NCBI RefSeq assembly: GCF_048269545.1
Contig: NZ_JBLXIJ010000005.1
Span: 62,001 to 126,000, forward strand
Origin: Halpernia sp048269545
GTDB taxonomy: Bacteria; Bacteroidota; Bacteroidia; Flavobacteriales; Weeksellaceae
DNA length: 64,000 nucleotides
Reading direction: 5' to 3'
Positions 41,958 to 51,214 of the stretch are shown piece after piece (the stretch's first letter is position 1; each line of letters begins with the position of its first letter). Below the pieces are notes generated by a model, which was not told the DNA's origin, made no database searches, and saw nothing but the letters and a program-made list of their open reading frames with translations. The translations under genes were made by a program, and so were the position numbers.

Positions 41958-43021
41958 AAAAAATAGCTTTCATAGAATTAGACACACACGCAGAAATTGC
42001 CGGAATTTTCTTTGAATTAATGCAAGATTCTAAACAATTTAAAGTTGATTTTTATTTCGCTTCAAAAATAGTTTCACAATTAAATTTAGTTGAAAATAAA
42101 ACGGTAATTCAAACTTCCGCAGATAAAATATTAAAGCAAATTTCCGCAGAAAAATATGATTTAGTAATTCTTGGAACAGTTCATCGAGATTTCAATATTT
42201 ATTTGAAATTAATTAAAGAGAATAATGTAGCGATAATTTGCCATAATCTTAATTTTTGTTCTATTTCAAAAGCCACTTTATTTAAAAGTATATTTAAAAA
42301 AGAGATAAAATACCGATTAAAACTTTTGTTTAAAGAAGGCTTATTATGGGCACCGAAAGTTTTTGATAGCGCCAAAAATCTTCTGGTTTTAGATGAAGAT
42401 TTGCTTAAAAATAAATCAGTAAATCAGAAGAAAATGCTTCAATTTTTGCCGTTATTTTTTACAAAATTTAATAAAAATCTTAAAACTGAAATTACTAAAA
42501 TTGTCATTCCTGGAAGTGTTTCGCAAAAAAGAAGAGATTATCAAAATTTAATTATCAAACTTTCAGAATTCAAAACTTTGGAGAAATTTCAATTTGTATT
42601 TTTAGGAAAAGCAGATGGAAAAGAATTGACTTGGTTAAAGGATTTAGAAAAAAAATTAGCGACAAATATTTCAATTAAATATTTTACAGAAAAGGTTTCC
42701 ACGAAGGAATTTGATGAGAATATGAATGGAGCCCATTTTCTTTGGTGTCCTGTTCAAAATGAAACAGAATTTTTTAGTCAGAAAGAAATTTACGGAGAAA
42801 CAAAAATGTCGGGCAATATCGGTGATGCCATTAAATATGGGAAAACTGCTATTTTCTCTGAGACTTATTTTTCTACAAAACCTTTTATTATAAAAGAAGA
42901 AATTAATATTGAATCTCAAATTTCAAATTTAAAAACTGAAAATTCTTTTGATTTTCAAAGACAATTTAATAAAGAAAAAATTAGAAACGAATTTGAAAAA
43001 GTTTTGAAGAATTTAACTTAG
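41954..43021 (+). CDS. Glycosyltransferase-like protein (GT-B type, uncertain)
   Basis: 355 residues starting with TTG that overlaps the previous stop as TTGA. It looks like a two-domain GT-B protein: an N-terminal half with AEKYDLVILGTVHRDFNIYL and a second half with TKIVIPGSVSQKRRDYQNL, FQFVFLGKADGKEL and GNIGDAIKYGKTAIFSET, reminiscent of nucleotide-sugar binding regions. No exact family is recognised. Co-translation with the GT2 gene supports a role in the same glycan pathway. Confidence 0.68.
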   Translation: MKKIAFIELDTHAEIAGIFFELMQDSKQFKVDFYFASKIVSQLNLVENKTVIQTSADKILKQISAEKYDLVILGTVHRDFNIYLKLIKENNVAIICHNLNFCSISKATLFKSIFKKEIKYRLKLLFKEGLLWAPKVFDSAKNLLVLDEDLLKNKSVNQKKMLQFLPLFFTKFNKNLKTEITKIVIPGSVSQKRRDYQNLIIKLSEFKTLEKFQFVFLGKADGKELTWLKDLEKKLATNISIKYFTEKVSTKEFDENMNGAHFLWCPVQNETEFFSQKEIYGETKMSGNIGDAIKYGKTAIFSETYFSTKPFIIKEEINIESQISNLKTENSFDFQRQFNKEKIRNEFEKVLKNLT

Positions 43022-43026
43022 ATTTA

Positions 43027-43081
43027 CTCTCACAGATTCTCCAAATGAAGCAGATTAAACTGCAATAGTAATTTGTGAGAG
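43027..43081. repeat. Palindromic intergenic repeat
   Basis: CTCTCACAGATT (43027-43038) and AATTTGTGAGAG (43070-43081) are reverse complements with one mismatch, and an inner GCAG/CTGC pair lies between. It is located between the convergent GT-B-like and flippase genes, so it may help end both transcripts. Confidence 0.55.
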
Positions 43082-43109
43082 AATTTCACAAAGAAAATCT
43101 GCGAGAAAA

Positions 43110-44588
43110 TTAGAATTTAAAAATGCTTTTCAGAAAGGTTTTATTCAAATATTTCTCAATCGGAAATATTTTTAAGAAATGATTTCCAACCAAGAAAAAG
43201 AGTAAAACCAAACCAGGTTTATAAACTAAGTTTAAAAAATTATTTTTAAAATCTGGTAATAAAACAGCTATAGTAATTGCTGAAGTTCCGATGATTGTGG
43301 CATAAATCATTTCAATAGTAAAAGGAAATACTTTAAATTTCCAATAGTTAAAAATAATTTTTATTATATTAAATAAAGTGAGTGAAATTGCAGTTGCCAT
43401 CGCAACTCCCAATAATCCTAAATTGGTATTTTTAATAAAATAAAGATTTAGTGAAATTGTTACAAAAGCCAAAATCACCATTACAAAAGTAGAGAATCTG
43501 TAGAATTTTGATAACGAAATAACATAACCATTAAAACCTGTTGCTAAATCAAAAAGCGTCATAATTCCTAAAATCCAAACAACTGGTTCGGCTTGTTTAA
43601 AAAGTTCGCCATTCTTCATCAGACTCGTTAGAAAGGGAAATCCTACGCAAATACAAGAGAATAAAACTAAACCTAAAAAGAACAAAGTGAGAGAAGTTTT
43701 TTTATGAAAAATATCTAATTCTTCATATTCTTTTAATTCTAAATGTTTATTAATTAAAGGCGCAGAAATCGCATATAAACCCATAGATGGAATACTAATA
43801 AGCGAAATAATAGCGAGTAATGTACTGTAAACTCCGTTTTCTTCAAAGCCAAGATAATCACCAATCATCACATTATCAATTCTTAGCGCAATGTAAGTGC
43901 CGATATTTCCTAAAAATCCATAGAAACTATAAGTGAAGATTTTCTTGTAAAGTTTGTCTTTTTTAAAATATTTAGTGGAAAAATCTGGTGTAAATTTTTC
44001 TAATTTATTAGCGTAAATATAATACGCAATGAGACCTAAAACGAAGATTCCAAAAAAGAAATAAAGTGCCCATTTTTCTGGAAATGCAAGAAAGAAAAAG
44101 AGAACAAAAGCGCCTAAATTTGCTATTTTTGGCAGGAAATTATCTATTATATTTGGAACGACAATTCTTTTAAAATTTGAAATATATTTGTTGAAAACTG
44201 TGCTTAAACCCAACACCAAAACCAAGGGTAAAATCAATAATTTCATTTTCCAAAGTTGGCTGTCTTTTATCTCCGGAAAAAAATGAGCTGCAAGAAAAAA
44301 TCCACAAATAAATATTAAAAAATTAATAGAAACCGCAACTAAACTTAATGACAATAAGTTTTGATGTTTTCCATCATTTTTTGTAGAGAAGAAAAATTTA
44401 ACGTTAGAATAAGATAATCCGAAAACAACGAGAGGCAAAATAATTTCCGCCATTGGCATAATGTAGCGCAGTTTGCCATAAAATTTGACGTCATAGGGAA
44501 AAATAAAAATCGCTGAAACCGTTCCCAAAAGGAAACCCAAATATCCGATAATGGAATATTTAAAACCTTGTCTCGCGATTACACTCAT
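43110..44588 (-). CDS. Polysaccharide flippase (oligosaccharide/Wzx-like)
   Basis: 492 residues with about 12-14 hydrophobic helices, belonging to the MATE/MVF polysaccharide exporter superfamily. The opening ARQGFKYSIIGYLGFLLGTV and the segment RIDNVMIGDYLGFEENGVYS are typical. It would flip lipid-linked glycans across the inner membrane. Its start overlaps the stop of the FkbM methyltransferase gene by 4 bases, so the two form a leftward operon facing the glycosyltransferase pair. Confidence 0.88.
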   Translation of the reverse strand: MSVIARQGFKYSIIGYLGFLLGTVSAIFIFPYDVKFYGKLRYIMPMAEIILPLVVFGLSYSNVKFFFSTKNDGKHQNLLSLSLVAVSINFLIFICGFFLAAHFFPEIKDSQLWKMKLLILPLVLVLGLSTVFNKYISNFKRIVVPNIIDNFLPKIANLGAFVLFFFLAFPEKWALYFFFGIFVLGLIAYYIYANKLEKFTPDFSTKYFKKDKLYKKIFTYSFYGFLGNIGTYIALRIDNVMIGDYLGFEENGVYSTLLAIISLISIPSMGLYAISAPLINKHLELKEYEELDIFHKKTSLTLFFLGLVLFSCICVGFPFLTSLMKNGELFKQAEPVVWILGIMTLFDLATGFNGYVISLSKFYRFSTFVMVILAFVTISLNLYFIKNTNLGLLGVAMATAISLTLFNIIKIIFNYWKFKVFPFTIEMIYATIIGTSAITIAVLLPDFKNNFLNLVYKPGLVLLFFLVGNHFLKIFPIEKYLNKTFLKSIFKF

Positions 44589-45388
44589 ACTTTTTCGGAA
44601 TTTGGAAGGAAAATAAAATTATTGATATAAGAAATTTTATCTTCAATTATTAAAGAATTTTGAATGGTAAAAATTTCATCAGAAATAACTTCAAGTTGGA
44701 AGCTTTTACGATTTAGAAAATGTGCTTTAAATCCCCAGTTTTCAATCTCTTCAACTAAATTTTTTAAATTTTCTGTGTGATGTCTTTGTTCCATTTCTAC
44801 TAACAAAACTGGTTGAAATTTCAAAATTGTATTTTTTGCGCCCCGCAAAGTTTTCATTTCGTTGCCTTCAACGTCAATTTTAATTATATCGATTTTTGAA
44901 ATATTTTGATTTACAACCCAGTAATCTAAAGTTTTAACTTTTACTTTTTCACTAATAAATCGTTCTTCATTATTTTCAAAATAATCTATGCGAAGCGTTC
45001 CGCGCGAATTTTTTTCCTGTCCTTTTATAACAGGAATTTTAAATTCTGCTATTTTATTTTCATCAGAAAGTGCAGTATTAAACAAATTTACTTTTGGAAA
45101 CAAACGTTTTAATCTTAAAAAAAGTCTTTTGTTGGGTTCAAAAGCGTAAATATTTTTTGAATTTAAAAGAGGTTCAACTAATCTTAAATAACTTCCTACA
45201 TTACAACCAATATCAAAAAAAACAAAATCTCTTTTTAAATATTTTTTTAGCCAAAGCATTTCTGGTTCTATGTTTCTTAATGTTAAATTTTCCGAATTTA
45301 AACCATCTATTTTTTTAAAATACCGACTTTTATAAAAAGTGGGTGAAATAAATTGTAATTGTTCGGCGAGTCTAACGTATAAAGACAT
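44585..45388 (-). CDS. FkbM-family methyltransferase
   Basis: 267 residues. SAM-binding motif VFFDIGCNVGSYLRL, then IYAFEPNKRLFLRLK, LFNTALSDEN and IDIIKIDVEGNEMKTLRGAK, all characteristic of the FkbM family, which often O-methylates sugars. Co-translated with the flippase gene, it probably decorates a surface glycan. A leftward -7 element lies 18 bases upstream. Confidence 0.92.
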   Translation of the reverse strand: MSLYVRLAEQLQFISPTFYKSRYFKKIDGLNSENLTLRNIEPEMLWLKKYLKRDFVFFDIGCNVGSYLRLVEPLLNSKNIYAFEPNKRLFLRLKRLFPKVNLFNTALSDENKIAEFKIPVIKGQEKNSRGTLRIDYFENNEERFISEKVKVKTLDYWVVNQNISKIDIIKIDVEGNEMKTLRGAKNTILKFQPVLLVEMEQRHHTENLKNLVEEIENWGFKAHFLNRKSFQLEVISDEIFTIQNSLIIEDKISYINNFIFLPNSEKV

Positions 45389-45405
45389 AAAGTGAAATTA
45401 TGAAG

Positions 45406-45413
45406 CAAATATA
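45406..45413 (-). promoter_or_regulatory. -7 element of the FkbM/flippase operon
   Basis: Read leftward, TATATTTG matches TAnnTTTG, 17 bases from the ATG. No -33 seen. Confidence 0.4.
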
Positions 45414-45506
45414 TGAAATGTTAAAGTAATGTTAAAATTTATTTTTGAACTTATTGATTAAGACTTTTAAAGAAATATAATTAACTTTCACTTTTAAAAA
45501 TCTACT

Positions 45507-47132
45507 ATGAAAAAATTGATTCTAATTGCTTTTTTGGCAGTTTTAAGTTCCTGTAAAACTTTAACCAAAACAAAAGAAGCATTTAATTGGGACGGCGCAA
45601 ATCTTTATTTTTTAATGACGGATCGTTTTAAAAACGGAGATAAAAGCAATGATGTTAATTTTAATAGAACAGAAAAAGCCGCAGTTTTGAGAGGTTTTGA
45701 AGGTGGCGATTTACGTGGAATAATTCAAAAGATTGATGATAATTATTTTTCAAATTTGGGAATAAATGCAATTTGGATAACGCCAATTGTAGAACAAATT
45801 CACGGTTATACAGATGAAGGAACAGGAAAAACTTACGCTTTTCACGGATATTGGACGAAAGATTGGTCAGCTTTAGATCCAAATTTTGGTACAAAAAAAG
45901 AGTTGAAAGAATTAGTAGAAAAAGCGCATAAAAAAGGAATTAGAATTGTTTTGGATGCAGTCATAAATCATACTGGTCCAGTTACACCAGAAGATCCAGT
46001 TTATCCGAATGATTGGGTGCGAACTTCGCCAACTTGCACTTATGATAATTTTAAAAATACTACGGAATGTACTTTGGTGGCAAATTTACCAGATATTAAA
46101 ACGGAAGATAATTCGCCAGTTGAACTTCCAAAAATGTTGACTGATAAATGGAAAAAAGAAGGACGTTATGAAAGTGAAATGGAATCTTTAAACGTCTTTT
46201 TTAGAAAATATAATTTTCCAAAAGCAGCGAAATATTATATAATGAAATGGCTTTCTGATTATATTTTAGAATTTGGTATTGACGGTTATCGGATCGATAC
46301 TGCTAAACACGTGAACGAAGATGTATGGAAGGATTTCTATAAAGTTTGTCAAGATGATTTCAAAGCGTACAAAAAAAATAATCCCTCTAAAGTTTTAGAT
46401 AATGCGCCCTTTTTCACAGTGGGTGAAGTCTATGGCTACGGAATTTCACAAAAACAACTTTATAATTTTGGCGATAAAAAAGTAAATTATTTCCAAAATG
46501 GTTTTCATTCTTTAATTAATTTTGATTTTAAAAGTGATGTCAATAAAAGTTATGAAGAATTATTTTCAAAATATGACCAATTGTTGCATTCAGATTTGAA
46601 AGGAAAAAGTGTTTTGAATTATCTTACTTCTCACGACGATGGTTCTCCGTTTGATAAAAACAGAACCCGAACTTTTGAAGCAGGAACAAAATTATTACTT
46701 TCTCCCGGCGTTTCGCAAATTTATTATGGTGACGAAAGTGCAAGACCTTTAGAAATAAAAGGTGCGGAAGGTGACGCTAATTTACGATCTGATATGAATT
46801 GGGATGATGAAAAAACAAATCCTTCAACTAAAAATTTATTACTGCATTATCAAAAATTGGGAAAATTTAGAGCCAATCATCCTTCAATTGGCGCAGGAAA
46901 ACACGAAATGCTTTCAAAATCGCCGTATTGGTTTTCAAGAATTTTAAATGATGATAAAGTAATTGTTGGTTTAGATTTGAATTTAGGTGTCAAAAAAGTA
47001 AATGTTTCTAAAGTTTTTTCTAATGGAATGATACTTCGCGACGCTTATTCCGGTAAAAATGCAAAAGTGATTGATGGTGAAATTGTTGTAGATTCTCCTT
47101 TCAATATTGTACTTTTGGAGAAGATTAAATAA
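45507..47132 (+). CDS. Exported GH13-family alpha-amylase-like lipoprotein
   Basis: 541 residues, lipobox LSSC (C16). The GH13 TIM barrel has IVLDAVINHTGP, nucleophile D264 in DGYRIDTAKHVN, acid/base E307 in TVGEVYGYG and the third acid D377 in LTSHDDGSPF. A C-terminal beta-domain follows. It cleaves alpha-1,4-glucans at the cell surface or in the periplasm. The TlpA-like gene follows after 12 bases. No susCD pair is nearby, so it is not part of a classical utilisation locus. Confidence 0.94.
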   Translation: MKKLILIAFLAVLSSCKTLTKTKEAFNWDGANLYFLMTDRFKNGDKSNDVNFNRTEKAAVLRGFEGGDLRGIIQKIDDNYFSNLGINAIWITPIVEQIHGYTDEGTGKTYAFHGYWTKDWSALDPNFGTKKELKELVEKAHKKGIRIVLDAVINHTGPVTPEDPVYPNDWVRTSPTCTYDNFKNTTECTLVANLPDIKTEDNSPVELPKMLTDKWKKEGRYESEMESLNVFFRKYNFPKAAKYYIMKWLSDYILEFGIDGYRIDTAKHVNEDVWKDFYKVCQDDFKAYKKNNPSKVLDNAPFFTVGEVYGYGISQKQLYNFGDKKVNYFQNGFHSLINFDFKSDVNKSYEELFSKYDQLLHSDLKGKSVLNYLTSHDDGSPFDKNRTRTFEAGTKLLLSPGVSQIYYGDESARPLEIKGAEGDANLRSDMNWDDEKTNPSTKNLLLHYQKLGKFRANHPSIGAGKHEMLSKSPYWFSRILNDDKVIVGLDLNLGVKKVNVSKVFSNGMILRDAYSGKNAKVIDGEIVVDSPFNIVLLEKIK

Positions 47133-47144
47133 AAATTTATCAAA

Positions 47145-47663
47145 ATGAAAAAATTAATTTCAATTTTTACCATACTTATATTTTCTGTGGCTTGTTCACA
47201 AAAAACGCCTGCTGTAAATAAAACCGAATTCACAAAAGATGCAGTTTCGCAAAAAATAACAGATACAAATGGTAATGAATTGCCAATTTCAGATATCATT
47301 GCAAAACATAAGGGAAAAGTTTTAGTGATAGATTTTTGGGCGAGTTGGTGTCAAGATTGTATAAAAGCTTTGCCAAAAACAAAAGAACTAGTTGCGAAGA
47401 ATGCAAATGTGGATTTTGTATATTTTTCTTTGGATAGAAATTCTGAAGCTTGGAAGAAAGGTTTAGAAAAACACGAGTTATCATCAAAAGAAAATTATTG
47501 GTTTTCTGCGGGTTGGAAAAATAAATTTAACGATTATGTAGAACTCAACTGGATTCCTAGATTAATGGTAATTGACAAAAATGGAAACATCGCAAATTAT
47601 TATGCAATTACTCCAGACGATCCAGAAGTTCAAAAAACGATTAATGAATTAACAAAACATTAA
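47145..47663 (+). CDS. TlpA-like thioredoxin-fold lipoprotein
   Basis: 172 residues, lipobox SVAC (C17). The thioredoxin fold carries the active site WCQDC in VIDFWASWCQDCIKALPKT, and the cis-proline region is WIPRLMVIDKNGNI. It likely reduces or shuffles disulfides in the periplasm. It is co-transcribed with the amylase gene (12-base gap). The CQDC dipeptide is unusual compared with CPPC/CGPC, so redox behaviour may differ. Confidence 0.9.
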   Translation: MKKLISIFTILIFSVACSQKTPAVNKTEFTKDAVSQKITDTNGNELPISDIIAKHKGKVLVIDFWASWCQDCIKALPKTKELVAKNANVDFVYFSLDRNSEAWKKGLEKHELSSKENYWFSAGWKNKFNDYVELNWIPRLMVIDKNGNIANYYAITPDDPEVQKTINELTKH

Positions 47664-47669
47664 TTTATT

Positions 47670-47785
47670 AACACAAAGTCACAAAGATTTTTGTGAAAAG
47701 AGTTACTATTTAAAGTTCATGAAGATTTTATTCTTTATGAACTTTTTCCATTTTTATTTATATTATTCTTTCTGACTTTGTGGTT
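47670..47785. repeat. Nested palindromic intergenic element
   Basis: Outer arms AACACAAAGTCACAAAGA (47670-47687) and TCTTTCTGACTTTGTGGTT (47767-47785) are inverted copies with two differences. Inner arms AAAGTTCAT (47712-47720) and ATGAACTTT (47737-47745) are perfect. It sits between the convergent TlpA-like and DUF2461 genes; the inner hairpin with T-run may end transcription. Confidence 0.65.
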
Positions 47786-47805
47786 TTAAAATTTACGGCT
47801 CACAA

Positions 47806-48483
47806 TTATTCACCATTCACATTTATCGATTTTTCTATAAAATCATTCAGCGGTTTTATTTTTTGGCAGATTTCTGCAATTTTTTCTGCACTTGAAATTG
47901 TTATTAAATCTTCATCTTTTAAAGAATATCTTACTATAAAACTTTTTAATTTTAAAAATTCAGCCATCGGATTTTCTTTTTCAAAACCTTGTGGAATTCT
48001 TTTTAATTTGTCTTCCTGCGATAATTCGGTAAAATATTTTTTGAAATTTTTATCATTAACGATTTTGAGAAATTCTTTAGGATTTTCACTAATATTTGTT
48101 CTGATACTTTTTAAAACTTCTTTTTCAGGTCTAAAAGCGCCACCTGCAAGAAAAGAATTGCCCGGTTCGATGTGCAAATAAAAACCAGAAGTTCTGCCGC
48201 CTTTGCCAAATCCTAAACCTGCACCAAAATGTGTTTTGTAAGGTGATTTATTTAAAGAAAAACGCACATCGCGGTAAATTCTAAACAAGGCTTTTTTAGC
48301 CGAAATTTTTAAAATTTCTTCATCAAACTCTGAAATATATTCGATTAATTTTTCTAAAAACAGAAGAACATTTTCCTGCGCTTCTAAATAAAGATTTTTA
48401 TTTTCATTAAACCATTCGCGGTTGTTGTTTAATTTTAGACTGTTCAGAAATAAAAAGGTGTTTTTTGAAATTAAGAGTGACAT
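47806..48483 (-). CDS. DUF2461-family protein
   Basis: 225 residues, matching DUF2461/TIGR02453: NTFLFLNSLKLNNNREWFNE near the start, then RIYRDVRFSLNKSPYKTH and GRTSGFYLHIEPGNSFLAGG. Cytoplasmic, no known activity. It is a single leftward gene, divergent from the DEAD-box helicase gene. Confidence 0.9.
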   Translation of the reverse strand: MSLLISKNTFLFLNSLKLNNNREWFNENKNLYLEAQENVLLFLEKLIEYISEFDEEILKISAKKALFRIYRDVRFSLNKSPYKTHFGAGLGFGKGGRTSGFYLHIEPGNSFLAGGAFRPEKEVLKSIRTNISENPKEFLKIVNDKNFKKYFTELSQEDKLKRIPQGFEKENPMAEFLKLKSFIVRYSLKDEDLITISSAEKIAEICQKIKPLNDFIEKSINVNGE

Positions 48484-48597
48484 AATTTTATAATAAATGC
48501 TTTAAATTATATGATTATAAATCTAAGTAAATTTTTTAACTTTAATTTTAACAAAAACTTAATAAAAGCCCTTTAAATTTATCATTAATAAAAATTG

Positions 48598-48605
48598 TAC
48601 CTTTG
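48598..48605 (+). promoter_or_regulatory. -7 element of the DEAD-box helicase gene
   Basis: TACCTTTG matches TAnnTTTG and lies 20 bases before the ATG. No convincing -33. Confidence 0.55.
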
Positions 48606-48625
48606 CAAAATATTTAATATAATTA

Positions 48626-50371
48626 ATGAATTTATTTACAGAATCCAATTTAAGCCCTGAAATTTTGAAGGCCATTGGAGAAATGGGTTTTGAAACCCCC
48701 ACAGAAGTCCAAAAACAGTCAATTCCTTTTATACTTTCAGACGACAGAGATCTGATTGCACTTGCGCAAACCGGGACGGGAAAGACTGCAGCATTTTCTT
48801 TGCCAATTTTGGATATGATTGATGATGCAAGTCGCAAAATCCAATTCTTGGTTCTTTGTCCGACTAGAGAATTATGTCTTCAGATTACGAAAGACATAAA
48901 AAATTACTCAAAATACAAACAAAACATCAAAACCACCGCGGTTTATGGTGGAAGTAGTATTACAGATCAAATACGCAGTTTGAGAGACAAACCCCAAATT
49001 ATTGTCGGAACTCCAGGTCGTGTAATTGATTTAATTAACCGAAAAGCGCTTGATTTTTCCGAAATTCAATACTTAGTTTTGGATGAAGCAGATGAAATGC
49101 TTTCTATGGGTTTTAAAGAAGATTTGGCAACCATTTTAAGTGAAACGCCTTCTGCAAAACAAACTTTTCTTTTTTCGGCTACCATGAATAAGGAGGTAGA
49201 GCGAATTTCTAAAAATTATTTGAACAATCCACACAGAATTTCTGTGGGTCATATCAATGAAGTTAAGAAAAACATTAAACACGAATTTTACGTTGTTGGT
49301 TACAGACACAAAAAAGAAGCTTTAAAAAGATTAATTGATTTTAATCCAAATCAATATTCCATTATTTTCTGTAGAACTAGAATGGAAACTCAAGAAATCG
49401 CAGATTTTTTAATGCAAAACGGTTACGCTGCAGATGCGCTTCATGGCGATCTTTCCCAAGCGCAAAGAGATACGGTAATGAAAAAATTTCGGTTAAAAAA
49501 TATTGATATTTTAGTAGCAACTGATGTTGCTGCGAGAGGATTAGATGTAGATTCTTTAACGCACGTTATTCATTTTTCTTTACCGGACGATCCGGAAGTT
49601 TTTGTTCACAGAAGTGGAAGAACAGGTCGTGCAGGAAAAGGCGGAATTTCTATGTCTTTAATTAAACCTGAAGAAAGTAGAAAATTAAAACAAATAAAAT
49701 CTTCTACAAAAATTGATATTGTTGAGAAAAAAGTTCCAACTGGTGAAGAAATTATAAAAGCACAAGTGGGTGGAGTTTTTGAAAAATTATTAACAGAAGA
49801 TGTGAATGTTTTTACATTCGACGATAGTTTAATTCCTGATTTATCTAAATTCACAAAAGAAGAATTGGTACATCAAATGCTTCAACTTCAACTGAAAGAT
49901 CTTGCTCTTTTTTATAAAGATAAAAATGATATGGCAGATCAAAAATTCAGTAAAGATGATCGTGGAGACAGAAGAGATCGTGATAGAGGAAGAGATAGAG
50001 ATAGAGACCGCGGAAGAGATAGAGACCGTGGAAGAGGAGATGATAGAAGAAGTAGTGATCGGTTTTCTAATGACAGAGGAGGTGATCGTGGAGAAAGAAG
50101 AGAACGCGGACCAAGAAGAAATAATGAAGATATGGTGCGATTTTTCTTTAATCTTGGAAAAAGAGATAACTTGAAAAAAATGGACGTTTTGGATATTATC
50201 AATAAAGCGACAGAAGGTTCGCGTAAAAAAGCCGACATCGGTAATATTGAAATTTTAGAAAAATTCTCCTTTTTTGAAGTTGAAAAAGCTTTTAAAGATA
50301 CCGTTCTAAAAGGAATGGAAACTCAAAAATTTAAAGGAAAAGATGCGCGTGCAGAAGTTGCAGGCAAATAA
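48626..50371 (+). CDS. deaD: DEAD-box RNA helicase with DbpA-like C-terminus (DeaD/CsdA type)
   Basis: 581 residues. The Q motif is in MGFETPTEVQKQSIP, the Walker A ALAQTGTGKTAAF, then LDEADEMLSMGF (DEAD), FSATM (SAT) and HRSGRTGRAGKGG (motif VI). Residues ~443-499 form an Arg/Asp/Gly-rich tract, followed by a DbpA-type RNA-binding domain (RFFFNLGKRDNLKKMDVLDI ... EILEKFSFFEVE). It probably acts in ribosome assembly or RNA decay, often in the cold. A terminator follows. Confidence 0.93.
   Translation: MNLFTESNLSPEILKAIGEMGFETPTEVQKQSIPFILSDDRDLIALAQTGTGKTAAFSLPILDMIDDASRKIQFLVLCPTRELCLQITKDIKNYSKYKQNIKTTAVYGGSSITDQIRSLRDKPQIIVGTPGRVIDLINRKALDFSEIQYLVLDEADEMLSMGFKEDLATILSETPSAKQTFLFSATMNKEVERISKNYLNNPHRISVGHINEVKKNIKHEFYVVGYRHKKEALKRLIDFNPNQYSIIFCRTRMETQEIADFLMQNGYAADALHGDLSQAQRDTVMKKFRLKNIDILVATDVAARGLDVDSLTHVIHFSLPDDPEVFVHRSGRTGRAGKGGISMSLIKPEESRKLKQIKSSTKIDIVEKKVPTGEEIIKAQVGGVFEKLLTEDVNVFTFDDSLIPDLSKFTKEELVHQMLQLQLKDLALFYKDKNDMADQKFSKDDRGDRRDRDRGRDRDRDRGRDRDRGRGDDRRSSDRFSNDRGGDRGERRERGPRRNNEDMVRFFFNLGKRDNLKKMDVLDIINKATEGSRKKADIGNIEILEKFSFFEVEKAFKDTVLKGMETQKFKGKDARAEVAGK
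49955..50120 (+). repeat. In-frame Arg/Asp repeat tract within deaD
   Basis: Short imperfect repeats of AGAGATAGAGACCG type encode alternating Arg-Asp and Arg-Gly (DRGRDRDRDRGRDRDRGRG). Flanking helicase and RNA-binding domains stay in frame. Such tracts can change length by slippage or recombination. Confidence 0.8.
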
Positions 50372-50392
50372 TATAATTTAAATTTTACATTT

Positions 50393-50427
50393 AAAATCTC
50401 AATAGTTATTTGTTGAGATTTTTTTTT
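50393..50427 (+). terminator. Terminator after deaD
   Basis: A 10-bp stem, AAAATCTCAA/TTGAGATTTT (50393-50402 and 50413-50422), with a 10-base loop, then a T-run to 50427. Confidence 0.85.
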
Positions 50428-50545
50428 GAATTAAGTTCAAATAAAATTTATGTGGATAATTTTTTTTATTGTTAACAAAACTTAATACTGTTTTGCTTTT
50501 TTTAAAAATCAAAATAAAGATATTTGTAGTATTAAAAAATTAAAA

Positions 50546-51184
50546 ATGGGAATAGGTAACATTTTTCGTGCTTTTCAACCAAAAGACAAAGTTTTTTTTG
50601 TTTTGTTTAACAAGGTTGCAGATCATTTAGTAGATATGTCAAAAGAATTTCATGATGGAATGATGGATTTTGACTTGAACGATGATACATTATTGAAAAA
50701 AATGAGCGATTATGAGCACAAATTGGATGATTTAACACACGAAATATTTGTACAATTAGGAGAAAATTTTATCACGCCTTTTGACAGAGAAGATATTAAT
50801 GTTTTAACAAGTGGTTTAGATGATATTGCAGATTATATCTACGCTTCTGCAAAATATATTTATCTTTATAAAAGCCCAGAAACAAAAGCTTATTCTGAAT
50901 TTTCTCTTTTAATTTACAAAGCTTGTGTAGAATTAAAAACTGCCATTTCCAATCTTGATGGATTTAAAAATCCTGCAGTTGTTAAAGAATGTTGCATCAA
51001 AATAAATAGTATTGAAAATATTGCAGATGAGGTATTAAGCCAAGCTTTAGTAAAACTTTTTGAAACTAATGATCCAATTAATATTATCAAAGTAAAATCG
51101 GTTTTAGATTATCTTGAAATTGTTACCGACAAAGCAGAAGATGTTGCAAATACAATTGACAATATTTTAATAAAATACGCTTAA
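50546..51184 (+). CDS. DUF47-family (PhoU-like) phosphate transport regulator
   Basis: A 212-residue all-helical protein of the DUF47/TIGR00153 family: FFVLFNKVADHLVDMSKEFH, YEHKLDDLTHEIFVQLGENF, TPFDREDINVLTSGLDDIAD and DKAEDVANTIDNILIKYA. These PhoU relatives are usually encoded with Pit transporters and are thought to modulate them. The pit gene follows after 30 bases, in agreement. Confidence 0.93.
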   Translation: MGIGNIFRAFQPKDKVFFVLFNKVADHLVDMSKEFHDGMMDFDLNDDTLLKKMSDYEHKLDDLTHEIFVQLGENFITPFDREDINVLTSGLDDIADYIYASAKYIYLYKSPETKAYSEFSLLIYKACVELKTAISNLDGFKNPAVVKECCIKINSIENIADEVLSQALVKLFETNDPINIIKVKSVLDYLEIVTDKAEDVANTIDNILIKYA

Positions 51185-51214
51185 CAACGCTTATTCAACA
51201 AAATTTTTATTTGG

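Noticed and set aside
45507..47663. Polysaccharide utilisation locus
   Set aside because: An amylase is present but there is no SusC/SusD pair nearby.
49902..50238. Open frames overlapping the Arg/Asp tract of deaD on both strands
   Set aside because: They are produced by the repetitive codons of the real gene.
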